DNA of 64,000 nucleotides from Persicaria tinctoria (lineage: Eukaryota > Streptophyta > Magnoliopsida > Caryophyllales > Polygonaceae). The stretch lies in NCBI GenBank assembly GCA_037127255.1, contig JBANSL010000012.1:18114615-18178614 (forward strand). Direction: 5' to 3'. The translations under genes were made by a program, and so were the position numbers. Numbering within the stretch: the first letter of the stretch is position 1; each line of letters begins with the position of its first letter. A model generated the notes under the pieces. It had not been told where the DNA came from. It made no database searches and saw nothing but the letters and a program-made list of their open reading frames with translations. Below are positions 10,467 through 25,670 of this stretch, one piece after another.

Positions 10467-13400
10467 CAGAGGGGGCAAGTGAGCTGTGGTTCTTAGATAG
10501 TGGTTGCTCTAACCACATGTCTAGTTCAAGAAGCATATTTAAGGAACTAGATGAATCTAAGAAAGGAAATGTGAGACTTGGTGACAACAAGGTGTTGAAA
10601 GTGGAAGGGAGAGACACTGTGGCAATGAAGTGTGTACAAGGTGATGTGAGTTTGCTTGATGATGTTCAGTGGGTGCCCGAATTAGCTCACAATTTGCTCA
10701 GTGTTGGCCAGCTGCAAGGAACAGGTTACTCTTTGCTATTTGAAGATGATAAATGTGTGATAAAGGAGAAGAGAACAGGTTTTGTGGTTGTAAGTGCTCC
10801 TATGAGTAAGAATAGGATGTTTCCACTCAATCTAGCAGCAGATAGGGGAAAAGCTATGGCAGTAAAAGGTGATGAAGAAACCATGCTATGGCATATGAGA
10901 TATGGTCATCTCAATGCTCAAAGCTTGAAGCATCTGAGTACAAAGGAGATGGTTGCTGGTGTGCCCAGGATAGGTGAATTGGAGTTGTGTGAGGGTTGTG
11001 TTTATGGAAAGCAGGTAAGAGGTTCTTTTTCAAATGATGAACCATGGAGAGCCAATGAGTGTTTAGAGCTCTTACATGCTGATTTGTGTGGCCCTATGCA
11101 AACTGAGTCACTATGAGGTAGCAAGTATTTCTTCTTGATCACAGATGATTGCAGTAGATTCAGTTGGGTCTATTTTCTCAGATTCAAGTCTGAAGCATTT
11201 GAAAGCTTTAAGAAATTTAAAGCTCTTGTTGAAAAGCAATCAAGGAAGATGATCAAGGCATTGAGAACTGACAGAGGAGGAGAGTTTATGTCTTATGAGT
11301 TTATGAATTTTTGTGAGGAAAATGGAATAAGGAGAGAATTGACAGCTCCCTACACACCTGAGCAAAATGGTGTGGCTGAGAGGAAGAACATGACTGTCAT
11401 AGAGATGGCTAGGAGTATGCTCAAAGCCAGAAAGGTTCCAAATGAGTTCTGGTGTGAGGCTGTGGCTACAGCAGTGTATGTGCTTAACATATCTCCAACC
11501 AGAGCAGTGATGGATAAAACTCCATTTGAAGTTTGGAGAGGAAAGAGACCTTCAGTGAGTCATCTCAGGGTTTTTGGATGTGTGGCTTATGCTCTAGTAA
11601 ATTTGAGAAAGAAACTAGAGGACAAGGCAGAGAAGTGTGTGTTCATAGGCTATGCAGCACAATCAAAGGCCTATAAGCTTTACAATCCAGTGAGCAAGAG
11701 AACAATAGTGAGCAGAAGTGTGGTGTTCAATGAAGGAGTTGAATGGGATTGGGAGAACAAGCATGCTCAATCCATGGAGGATGATGTGATTCATGTAATC
11801 CCCATCAGCAGTTCAACAGAAGAGGAGGATAGTGATGATGATGATCATGGGGATACTCCTCCTACAACACCAGTACAGCAGCAAAGCTGGGGCTCTTCAA
11901 GCCGTCATAGTGCACCATCATCAAGGTCATCAAGTGAGTCACCACCAAGGAAATTCAGATCCTTGTCTGATATATATGCAAACTGTGAGATGGCTTTAGT
12001 AGCATCAGATCCTGAGTACTTTGAAGACGCTGAGAGCAATGAGAACTGGAAAAAGGCTATGAAGGAAGAATTGAAGTCCATACAGAAGAATGAGACATGG
12101 GACTTGGTGGAGCTGCCACAAGATAAGAATGTCATTGGTTTGAAATGGGTTTTCAGGACCAAATTCAATACTGATGGTAGTGTTCAGAAGCACAAGGCCA
12201 GGCTAGTGGCAAAAGGGTATGCACAGCAAGAGGGCATCGATTTTGAAGAAACTTTCTCTCCTGTGGCAAGGATGGAGACAGTGAGAGTTGTGTTGGCCTT
12301 GGCAGCTCAGTGGCAGTTGCAAGTTTATCAATTAGATGTGAAATCAGCCTTCTTAAATGGAGAATTGCAAGAGGAAGTATACGTTGAGCAGCCACAAGGT
12401 TTTGTGAAGAAGAATGAAGAGCACAAAGTGTACAAGCTACACAAGGCTTTATATGGCCTGAAGCAAGCTCCAAGGGCCTGGTATAGTAAGATTGATTCAT
12501 TCTTTCTAAAGAATGGATTTAAGAGAAGTGAAAATGAACGTACACTGTATGTGAAAAGGAAGAAGAGTGGAGAGTTCATTGTGGTGTGCTTATATGTAGA
12601 TGACATAATCTACTTCAGTTCTTCATCAGAGTTGCTCAAGAATTTCAAACATGCTATGATGAGCAAGTTTGAGATGACAGATTTGAATCTGTTGCAGTAC
12701 TTCCTTGGATTGGAAGTGAAGCAAAGCAAATAAGGTATTTTTGTGTGCCAAGTGAAGTATGCCAGAGATAGGTTGAAGAAATTTGGAATGGAAAATTGTG
12801 ATGCTGCTCAGACACCAATGAACATGAATGAGAAACTGAGAAGAGAGGATGGTACTCTTATGGCTGATGAGAGGTTGTACAGAAGCCTAGTTGGTGGCTT
12901 AAACTATCTCACACATACTAGGCCTGACATTGCCTATAGTGTGAGCGTAGTTTCAAGGTACTTGCACAGTCCTACAAAGTAACATTTGGGAGCAGCTAAA
13001 AGAATTCTAAGATACATTGCTGGCACACTTGAGTATGGCATGTGGTATGAACATGTTGAAGACTTCAAGCTGAGAGGGTACACAGACAGTGATTGGGCAG
13101 GCTGCATTGATGATAGAAGGAGTACTTCTGGGTCTGTGTTTGGGCTTGGGTTAGGAGCAGAGCTGGCAAAACTCGACCCGAACCCGAAAACCCGACCCGG
13201 TCGACCCGGAACCGATTGTTTTGAACACCGATCAACCCGACCCATTTTGGACCCGAAATCCGAATAACCGATAACCGAAACTCACCCAAACCCGAATGAA
13301 CCGAACCCGATTCAACCGAAACCCATTAAGACCCGAACCCGTTACAACCGAAACCCGATATAACCCGAACTTTAAGATACATTCTAGTAATTTTTCAAAA

Positions 13401-14028
13401 TGAATATTGAAATAACTGAAACTCGAGACAACCGAAACCCGAATGAACCGAAACCCGATACAACCGAAACCCGAACCCGACCCAACCAAATAACCAAATT
13501 ATTAGACATTACCCGAAACCGAATGACCTGAAACCCGAATTACCCGAAACCCGAATAACCCGAAACCCGACTAACCGAACCCGAACCCGATCTGACCCGC
13601 CCGATTGCCACCTCTAGTCAGGAGCAATCACATGGAGTGCAAGGAAGCAAGACACAGTAGCTTTGTCTTCATCAGAGGTAGAGTATGTTGCAGCTGGAGC
13701 AGCTGCTAAGCAAGCTTTATGGCTGAAGAAGCTTATGCTTGATCTGAGTTGTGATCATAAGGAAGTAATTGAGTTGTGGTGTGACAACAAATCAGCAATT
13801 GCAATGACGAAGAACCCAGCCTTTCATGCCAGAACAAAGCACACAGATGTTCAACATCATTTTATTCGAAGGCTGGTGGCAGAAGACAAGATCACTCTCG
13901 AGTTTTGTGGAACAAATAGCCCGGATGCAGACATATGTACAAAGGCTCTTAGTAGTGCAAAGCACTTCTATTTCATGGAGAAAATAGGCATGAAAGAATT
14001 CAAATTAAGGGGTGGTGTTGAAATGTAA
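10448..14028 (+). pseudogene. copia pol (protease, integrase, RT, RNase H)
   Basis: The protease has a DSG active site (Asp codon 10496-10498). The GAG-pre-integrase segment has LWHMRYGHLN. The integrase core includes TDDCSRFSW and ALRTDRGGEF, and RT has YVDD at 12593-12604. RNase H begins YTDSDWAGC, breaks at 13158 where a MITE is inserted, and resumes at 13618 through LWCDNKSAIA. All parts up to the MITE share one frame, interrupted by TGA at 11114, TAA at 12731 and TAA at 12980. These stops, the MITE and the gag frameshift make it non-coding today. Confidence 0.9.
13159..13617. mobile_element. hAT-type MITE inside copia RNase H
   Basis: A 459-bp insert made largely of degenerate ACCCGAA-like repeats is flanked by TTAGGAGC (13151-13158) and TCAGGAGC (13618-13625), an 8-bp duplication with one mismatch. 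Its ends, AGAGCTGGCAA and TTGCCACCTCTAG, are imperfect inverted repeats. An 8-bp duplication with TAGAGGTGGCAA-like ends fits the hAT superfamily. Removing it joins RNase H coding sequence on the two sides. Confidence 0.85.
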
Positions 14029-14359
14029 TTTGAATTGTCTAAGAGCTGAGTTAGTTAGCTAGCTTGCAGCTTAGGTTATGCAAGTTTATGTCATGTTAGC
14101 AGTTAGTGTCAAGTATGCAGTTAAGCTGCAGTTTAGAGTCAAGTTAGTGGGTTGTGTAGTGGGTAGTTTTCAAGTTCAGTTGTGTGAGTTTAAGGGTGTA
14201 ATATGTAGACGGTTTCAATCAATTGAAGTTGTGGAAGTTTCAGTTTTTTGAAAAATAGAGTTATGTTCTGTATTGACAGAAGAACTCATGAAGTTTTGTG
14301 GTGAGTTTGGCTGATCAAAGCCTTAGTGTTGTGAGGTTGATTCCAAAAATTAGTCAACA
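14016..14359 (+). repeat. 3' LTR of copia element
   Basis: Preceded by the purine-rich AAGGGGTGG tract at about 14007-14015. Matches the 5' LTR over all 344 bp with 8 substitutions. Confidence 0.92.
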
Positions 14360-14486
14360 TTTGGTATCAGAGCAAACACACGTCTGTGTTGCTGGGTTTG
14401 ATTCGGGTTTGAGTGATTGTGAGAACCAAACACAAGGGAAACACATAGAGATTGAAGTTCTGATACCAAATGTTGACTAATTTCTA
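14360..14486 (+). repeat. extra primer-site leader after 3' LTR, ending in an inverted LTR end
   Basis: The 3' LTR is followed not by flanking DNA but by a canonical primer site (TGGTATCAGAGC) and about 90 bp of leader identical to that after the 5' LTR. At about 14461 the sequence turns back: TACCAAATGTTGACTAATTT is the reverse complement of the LTR end plus primer site. The forward and inverted parts share TCTGA at the junction. Confidence 0.85.
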
Positions 14487-14489
14487 GCG

Positions 14490-15206
14490 TAGAAACATTT
14501 ACAAAAGAGATCCAAAACCCAGTCACTCACATCAGACATCACTAACTAGTTAAGGAATTCATTCAGTGATCCTATAAAAAAATGTTTTGTTGAAGGGCAT
14601 CAAATTAAAGTACGGAAGTGTTATTCCATCTGCAATGTGAAGCCGGATCTTGAAATATGTGGTGTCGAAAGAACTTCCTTCTTCAAAGGTACCGCGTGAT
14701 TTTAAGAACAGCTGATAGCTAAGCATCAAAGGTTTGACATGTGATAGCTCGATCACCAAACACATATATGTCTCACCAAACTAGATCTCCAACTTAGAAG
14801 CGGTAGATAGATAGCAGCTGAACATGGACAATGGGACGGCACAACTAGTGTGTGTGATATACAGGGGAATGATTGTCTGCAACTTGCTCATCCTCTTCTT
14901 ATTTTAATGCTTTATAATGTAAATGACTCTGTGGAACATTAAGTAGAGATGATTGATTAATTAAACGGCGATATTCGTTCGAGGAAAGTGCTGTGCAGAT
15001 CCATCTAAAGTTAGCACGCCTTTCGGCGAGTTGAGAGTAGTTTATTCGAGTATTTGACTCATAGCGTTCTTACCCTTCCCCATCATATATCTCAACGCCT
15101 CTGATTACCTAATTCTATATAGCTCCATCTCAGGCTGTTTGTCATCGCTTTGCTGACTCAAGTTGTGCTGTTGGATCAACTCATCTGATCCCACGTACTA
15201 CACTCA
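14490..15206 (+). other. upstream region of a lost CNL paralogue
   Basis: Patches of this region match 27900-28026 and 29304-29560, for example GGAATTCATTCAG, the CTGCAACTT...TTTATAATG stretch and the CGAGTATTTGA...CTGATTAC stretch. The second copy precedes the CNL pseudogene at 29923, so this is the equivalent upstream region of another paralogue. The CACTA element begins at its right end. No gene is visible. Confidence 0.6.
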
Positions 15207-15735
15207 CACTATGCCAAATTGCGTCTCGCTCGACGGAACTCAAAAGGTTCGTTGCCTGAATCAGGTTCGGGCGACGAACTTACTAAGGCCCGTCGCCTGA
15301 ACGTTGGGAAGCCCAAACCGCCTCCAACCCATGTTCAGCCGACCAGAAAATCTCAATGTTCGTCGGCTGAACTGTACTCAGGCGACGGAACAAATTCAGG
15401 CGACGACCTTTGCTCAAGATCGGTCGCCCAAATAGGTATCCGAATGACGGCTGTCAGAATGGGCCTTTGTAGCGACGGAAATACTAGTGGTTCGTCGCCT
15501 GAGCGTTGTTCGGGTCTTTGTAGCGACGAAAGTTCTTGTGGTTCGTCGCCTGAACGTTGGACTTTTTCAAAAGTAGAGTAATAAAGTCCGGTTGGTTGGG
15601 GATATTAAATACTGTTCATTCAGGAGACGAATATTTAAATATGTCCGTCGCCTGAAAAGTGGGGTAGTTGACCCCATATTTATTACTATTCACTCAGGAG
15701 ACGGAGTTATATATATATCCGTCGCCTGAATGTGT
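15207..15735. repeat. left subterminal motif cluster of CACTA element
   Basis: About a dozen copies of TCAGGCGACG/CGTCGCCTGA and TCAGGAGACG variants in both orientations, several as inverted pairs 20-30 bp apart (for example about 15620/15645 and 15691/15721). A 120-codon open frame across this cluster is a by-product of the repeats. Confidence 0.88.
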
Positions 15736-16348
15736 TTTCCGTAACAAACAATTAAAATCGGTTGTACTGTACAATAAATCATTCTCATCTTCATCCTTTC
15801 TCCCAAAATAACCCTAGAGGGCTCGAAAACTCTTCCCCCATTTCACACCTCCATTGAAGGTATGTATAAATTTTAAATTTTTTTGTTTTTTTTTGTTGAA
15901 TATATGCATATACATTGTTTGTTTGGATATTTGATGATGAGCTTGACTTTTTTAATGGAGTTTGGATGGTAAAAAAGTTGTTTGAATGGAGTTTATGAGG
16001 GGAAAGAGTTGTGTATGTATATATGGAGTTGAAATTGAGGTTAAATGGAGGTTAAATTGAGTTTGTGTTATGAATTGATTGTTTATGTGAATAGATTGTT
16101 TATGTTCAATTTTATTTTAGAATGTGGTGTAGAATGACATAGATGATGAGAATGGAATTTTTATTTGAGTTTTTGATGAAAATGGAATTTAGAACGTTAT
16201 GATTGGAAATTGATTTTAAATTGAGTTTGAGGTATGAATGGATTGTGTATGTGAATGGATTGTTTATGTTCAATTTTATTTTAGAATGTGGTGTAGAATG
16301 ACATAGATGATGAGAATGGATTGTTTATGTGCAATTTCATTTTAGAAT

Positions 16349-19300
16349 GTGATGAATTCATATGAATGGATTGATAATTATAGGACGATAATGGGCGACA
16401 AAAGTTGGATGCTACTCCCTCACGCTCATGGGGAGTATCAAAATGGAATATTTCTCTTTATGCAGAATCTTAGAGATAATGCGAATGGAATGACTCATTT
16501 CCTATGTCCGTGTCGGAGATGCCGCAACAATGAATGGCACCCAATAGATGAAATACACAGTCATTTGGCCCACATGGGAATGTGGCCTAGTTATACTGTT
16601 TGGGACAAGCATGGCGAAGCCCCAGTTGATAGGACAAATGAGCAATGACGAACGCAGATCCTGGAGGAAGGGGCATCTTCCTCCGTTGATGGTCCTGCTA
16701 TGAACATTCTGCACGATGCTTTTCTGTTTCATGCCGGATATGAGGCGCACTCTGTCCCCGACGATCCTCTGTTCCAATATGTTGTTGACGATGATTACGA
16801 GAAATATAATAGGCTTGTAGAGGCAGCAAACATGCCATTGTGTGAGAACAGCGATATGACTGTTCTGAATGCCTGTCTGGATGCAATGCAAATGAAGTCA
16901 GAGTTTGGTTGGACAGATAGGAGCATGGACTCCATGTGCGCACACATTGCTCGCATGTTGCCAAAAGGACATAAACATCCTACGGATGGAGCGAAGATGA
17001 AGAGTGTGATTAGGGACCTTGCATTTGGGTACGAGCTGATCGACGCTTGTGAGTATAACTGTGTGCTATTTCGCAAACAATATGCAGATCTCGAAGCGTG
17101 CCCCAAGTGCAACACACCTAGGTGGTGTACTAGGGAGGGTACGAGAGGCAAGGTTCCCAGGAAGGTTCTCCGGTACTTTCCCTTAACCCCTAGACTGAAG
17201 AGATTGTTCATGGAGCCGAACATTGCAAAGGCTATGTGATGGCATGGTGAGCGGGTGAGAGATGCAGAATGGTTGAAAGACCCATCAGATGGTGAGGCAT
17301 GGAAAGAATTCAACAAAACCTACCCGCATTTCTCTGAAGACGTGAGGAATGTGAGACTTGCACTTGCAACCGATGGATTCAATCCATTTGGGAATCAGTC
17401 AACCCTCCATAGCACATGGCCTGTCATAGTGATGCCATACAACTTGCCTCCGTCGTTGTGCATGAAGAAGGAATTCAACATGTTAGCGTTGTTGATTCCG
17501 GGACCAAAGTCTCCAGGAAAGTGTCTTTGTGTGTTCATGCAGCCGTTGATCGATGAGCTTCGCCACTTATGGGGGACTGGAGTATATACTGTTGATCGAT
17601 ACTCAAGGTCCACTTTCACGATGAAAGCAGTAGTGTTGTGGACTATAAGCGACTTTCCTGGCTTGGGGATGTTGGCTGGAGCTGCGACAAAGGGGTATAA
17701 AGCCTGCCCTATTTGCTTGGACGGTACTTCTGCAACGCATGAACAAGGGAGAATGGTTTACGATGGGCACCGTAGATGGCTTCCACTAAACCACCCGTGG
17801 CGAACCGATGGTATGGCATTCAATGGAAGCGAAGAACACAGAACACGCCCTTATGCTTGGAACGGGGAGCAAATTCTTTCACAGATCGATAGGTACGAGA
17901 ACTGTCTCTCTTTTCACTCTCTTTTCACTCTCTTTTCTCATTATGTTTCCATCTGTTTCAACAGGATCAACTTCCTCGTCCTCAGCTCGCACCCTGCTTT
18001 CAATGGTTCGGTGCAGAGAGGGGTGCGGAGAAGCCATGCACAGAAGAGAGATGGGACACTCCCTCATGCGCCATTCCTGGTGAAACGGGAGGACATACCA
18101 GATATATTCGAATGGTTCGGTGCAGTGAAGTACCCCCATGGGTACGCTGGATCTTTGCACAACAAGGTCAAAATTACAAAGAGAAAGTCCCACGGCCTAA
18201 AGACCCATGACATTCATGTTATGTTTCAGCGTCTTTTTCCCTTGTCGTCCGTGCATACCTGTCGTTGGGTGTTGCCAAGACTTTGGTTGCGCTAGCGAAA
18301 TGGTTTTAGAAATTGTGTGCTAGGGAGGTGAGGAAGGAGGATGTTCGCCAGATGGAGGATGAGATAGTTCAGATTCTTTGCAGACTGGAGGTGATTTATC
18401 CCCCGCACTTTTTCACAATCATGGTACACCTTCTACTTCACCTACCGCAACAAGTGTTAGAAACTGGACCAGTACATTACACCTGGATGTACCCAATAGA
18501 AAGGTATGCTACTTATAGATTAAATTCATCTCACAATTTCACGTCCATCTTACCCATCCAAAACTTCTTCCTTTGTTTTATAGGCAACTTGGCAAATATA
18601 AGGCTCAAGTGAAGAACTACTGTTACCCGGAGGGAAGTATTTCAGAGCGTTACGTTTTAAACGAGGCAACAACATACTGCAACTTGTATCTCGGGGGTCG
18701 AGATGAGAGCCGTGCAGGTACGAATGCTATGGAGGAGTTGAGCTATGATATTTCTGTCGTTTCAAGCCTCGTGCGTCCTCACGGTGAAATCATGAGAGAA
18801 AGGTTAGGAGAACCTATGATTGCAGAGGCTCACTAGCAGGTTTTAACCAACTGCAAGGAAGTTGAGTTCTACTTGAAATCGCATGAGAACCTGTATAGTG
18901 AGGCTTACCCGGAGTATGAAGAATGGGACCGTAGAAAAGATTTTCTCAGTTATTTCTACCCATGGGTAAGAACGAACGTGATGTTTCATTGAACAAATTG
19001 CATGTTTGTTTTCCCAAAACAGAACTCTAACATGTTATGTTGTATAGGTTTCTAAGATGCACAGAGATGGAGACAACTACCTAAAACCGGAGGTTCTGAA
19101 CTTGGCAAAGGGGCCACTACAATGCAAACTGTATTGGGCCTGCTCTGTCAATGGGGTGAAGTTTGTGGCATGGGACAAAGACAAAGATTTGAGAACACAA
19201 AATTCAGGGGTGATGGTGGAAACTTCGGATGCTAAGTACTATGGGGTACTTGAACAAGTGGTAGAGCTGATATACGCTACTTGTATGCCAGTTGTGTTGT

Positions 19301-19761
19301 TTAAATGCAAGTGGTTTGACACCGACCCTGAAAATAGTGGAAGCACCAAGGTAAATATGGGTTTGCTCTCTGTGGACACAAACAACAGTTGGTATGAGGA
19401 TTCCCCGTTTTGTCTTGCACGCTCGACGAGGCAAGTGTTTTACGTGGATGATCCAAAGGCGGGTGATGCTTGGAAAGTAGTTAATGTGATGTCCCATAGG
19501 AACGTGTATGATCCTCAAACTCTAGCAACTCGCGGAAATGATCTTACCAATGAGGTGGAAGAAGCTTATTAGGAGATTGGCCCGGTGATCTATTTCGAAA
19601 ATTTGAACCTCGCCATTGATCTTGAAATGGAGGAGGAAGAAGAAGAAGACGATGATGATGAAGATGAAGATGAACATGATGAAGATGAAGATGAAGACGA
19701 CGATGAAGATGAAGATGAACAAGAGGATGACGAAGAGGAAAATGACGATGACGAAGGTTGA
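16349..19761 (+). pseudogene. CACTA TNP2-like transposase
   Basis: Order of parts: transposase-associated domain (SWMLLP, FLCPCRRCRN) at about 16390-16640; TNP2 N-terminal region (ACPKCNTPRW near 17095) and core part (FNPFG, WPVIVMPYNLPP) to about 17880; a probable intron at about 17893-17963; a short piece resembling the end of the TNP2 core; DUF4218 (YPPHFFTIMVHLLLHLP) at about 18390; a probable intron to about 18583; DUF4218 remainder (EGSISERYVLNEA); an intron at about 18964-19048; DUF4216 (WYEDSPFCLA, QVFYVDDP) to about 19530. In-frame stops lie at 16646, 17237, near 18835 and at 19570. The HNLDVMH-type segment expected between the two TNP2 parts is absent, so catalysis is unlikely even without the stops. 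Past the 19570 stop the frame encodes about 45 mostly Asp/Glu residues to 19761. Confidence 0.85.
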
Positions 19762-19959
19762 TAATGTCTTCGGATTCCATAAATCATATATTGTAATCGT
19801 TGTTTTTGTGAGACATGGCGGTTATTTTCGTATGTGTATGACATGGTTGGTATCATGGCTTCTAAGACTATTTTTTTTTGGTGCAATTTGTCATTAAGTT
19901 ATGGTAAACAGGGCAATAACACGTGCCAAGTGCTCTTTTTAAAAAACTCTGTATTTTTT

Positions 19960-20465
19960 CAGGCGACGGAAAAATTAAATTCCCGTCGCCTGAGAGTATT
20001 CAGCAGACGAACTTATTGAAAGTACGTCTCCCCAATGGAAAAGTGAATTTCACACCATTTTGGCTCGAATAAAATTTCATTTCCCACCTTTATTTTTACC
20101 AAAATTTGAATTTCCGCCAAATGGTCAGTCGACGGAATTGTTTATTTTTCGTCTCCTGAAATGATTCAGGAGACGAACTTATTACTAGTACGTCTCCCCA
20201 ATGGAAAAGTGAATTTTTGCCCCATTTTGGCTCGAATAAAATTTCATTTCCCACCATTATTTTCACAAAAATTTGAATTTCCGCCAAATGGTCAGTCGAC
20301 GGAATTGTTTATTTTATGTCGCCTGACATGATTCAGGAGACGAACTTATTACTAGTACGTCTCCCCAATGGAAAAGTGAATTTTCCCCCTTTATTTTCAC
20401 GAAAATTTGAATTTCCGCCAAATTTTCAGGCGACAATATTGTTTTAAATATCCGTCGCCTGAACA
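19960..20465. repeat. internal cluster of CACTA terminal-type motifs, tandem units of about 165 bp
   Basis: The same TCAGGCGACG/TCAGGAGACG motifs as at the element ends recur here at least ten times. They lie within about three tandem units marked by CTCCCCAATGGAAAAGTG at about 20028, 20196 and 20360. The cluster sits between the two genes, directly upstream of the second one, so it may be its promoter region and transposase-binding site. No CACTA terminus was seen here, which argues against two abutting elements. Confidence 0.8.
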
Positions 20466-20664
20466 TGTAGGATTTTACAAACTCGGACTCCTCCCCTAAC
20501 CCTAGCCCCAAATCATTTTCACTCATCGCTCTCTATCTCTCTCTCTCTCTCTCTCTGTCTCTCCTCCGCCTCCTCCCTCTCCAACTTGCCGCTGCCCCTC
20601 CTCCGCCTCTCCTCCGCCGCTCCTCTCGTCCCTCCTCTACCTCTCCTCCGACCTCTCCTCCGCC

Positions 20665-24772
<4,108 letters not shown>

Positions 24773-25180
24773 CTAGGTAAGGACGCCCTCCTCATATCCC
24801 TCTAACTAAAACTTGGGTTTGGTTTTCTGGAGAAACATTTAGAACTTGTGTTGGATGGAATTTGTAGTATTTGTGTATACTTTTTGTGAAGTTTTTTGTG
24901 AAGTTTTTTGTGAAGTTGCTCAAGATGGATATTTGTCACATACTTTTGGTATGTTGGACAAGGTTTATGGTGGATATTTGTCACATATTTTTGTGAAGTT
25001 TTTTGTGAAGTTTTTAATGTGATGGAATGAATTGCTTGTGCTTGTGTGTTGTTGAGTATGTTGTTGTTTGTGTTGTTGTTTATAGAGTTTAGGACAGGAG
25101 CACAACATGTGCTATAAGGTACATTCGAACAGGGGGCACCTGCCCTATTAAATTTTATTTTTTTTAAATCAAAACAATTC

Positions 25181-25413
25181 AGGCGACGAACAAACAACCT
25201 TACATCGTCTTATTACTAAAAAAAAAAAAACCTATTCAGGCGACGAACTTATATAAAATTTCGTCTCCTGAACACTCCAGCTACGGACATACAAATGAGA
25301 ATGCATCCTTAGACTACACTCAGGAGACAAAATAATTCTATGTCCGTCTCCTGAAACTATCTAGGCGACGACACATAAAGAAAAAAGTTTGTCGCCTGGA
25401 TGCTTTCATAGCC
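25181..25413. repeat. right subterminal motif cluster of CACTA element
   Basis: About seven copies of TCAGGCGACG/TCAGGAGACG and reverse forms. The cluster ends with TGTCGCCTGG near 25390 and a degraded CATAG terminus. Confidence 0.8.
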
Positions 25414-25439
25414 CTATGGCCCTTTTCAATTTTTTACTT

Positions 25440-25670
25440 GAACTGGTGAAGCATGATTTTTAGAATCGATGGATTTGTTTTGTTCACGAGTTAGGCTCAA
25501 TTGGAGATTTTGATTTACTTCATTTTATGGTTTTGTATTGAATTTGGAGTTGATGAATCCATTCAACCTTTTGTCTTGATCAAGACACAACACCATCTAT
25601 ATTGTGTTTCTGTACTTTAGTGATTATGAGATGCTGAGTATCCTCTCTTTTCATTTTCATGGGTCTGAAT
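25440..25670 (+). other. 3' flank of a lost CNL paralogue (left part)
   Basis: From about 25465 this matches 4575-4780, the 3' flank of the intact CNL gene. It continues at 26731 after the solo LTR (GATTCAATGAGACAT...AAGTACATTTG, compare 4777-4810). The coding part of this paralogue is not present between 15206 and 25440, so it was deleted before, or along with, the CACTA insertion. Confidence 0.75.

Larger units (their letters stand above)
9016..14359 (+). mobile_element. Ty1-copia LTR retrotransposon (non-autonomous, decayed)
   Basis: Two 344-bp LTRs (TGTTG...CAACA), a tRNA-Met-type primer site, gag, protease, integrase, RT, RNase H and a purine tract appear in copia order, with integrase before RT. 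The LTRs differ at 8 positions by eye (about 2.3%). Pol carries three in-frame stops, gag ends in a frameshift, and a hAT MITE splits RNase H. It sits just after the CNL relic at 8040-8890. No clear target duplication can be paired, because sequence beyond the 3' LTR is abnormal. Confidence 0.93.

Noticed and set aside
13065..13489. Minus-strand frames rich in Gly/Ser/Arg
   Set aside because: They read through the degenerate repeats of the hAT MITE.
15219..15581. 120-residue open frame at the left end of the CACTA element
   Set aside because: It is a translation of subterminal motif repeats; no family features and no start context.
15233..15735. CRISPR-like regular short repeats
   Set aside because: Motifs occur in both orientations at irregular spacing and recur at the other end of a CACTA transposon in plant DNA.
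19590..19886. 98-residue minus-strand frame with a long Ser run
   Set aside because: It is the complement of the acidic Asp/Glu-coding repeat of the transposase tail.
19940..20470. Two abutting CACTA elements rather than one
   Set aside because: No CACTA termini or 3-bp duplication found at the internal cluster; kept only as an alternative explanation.
25407..25420. Exact right terminus of the CACTA element
   Set aside because: CATAGCCCTATG is only a weak match to the expected inverted end, so the boundary is given as approximate.
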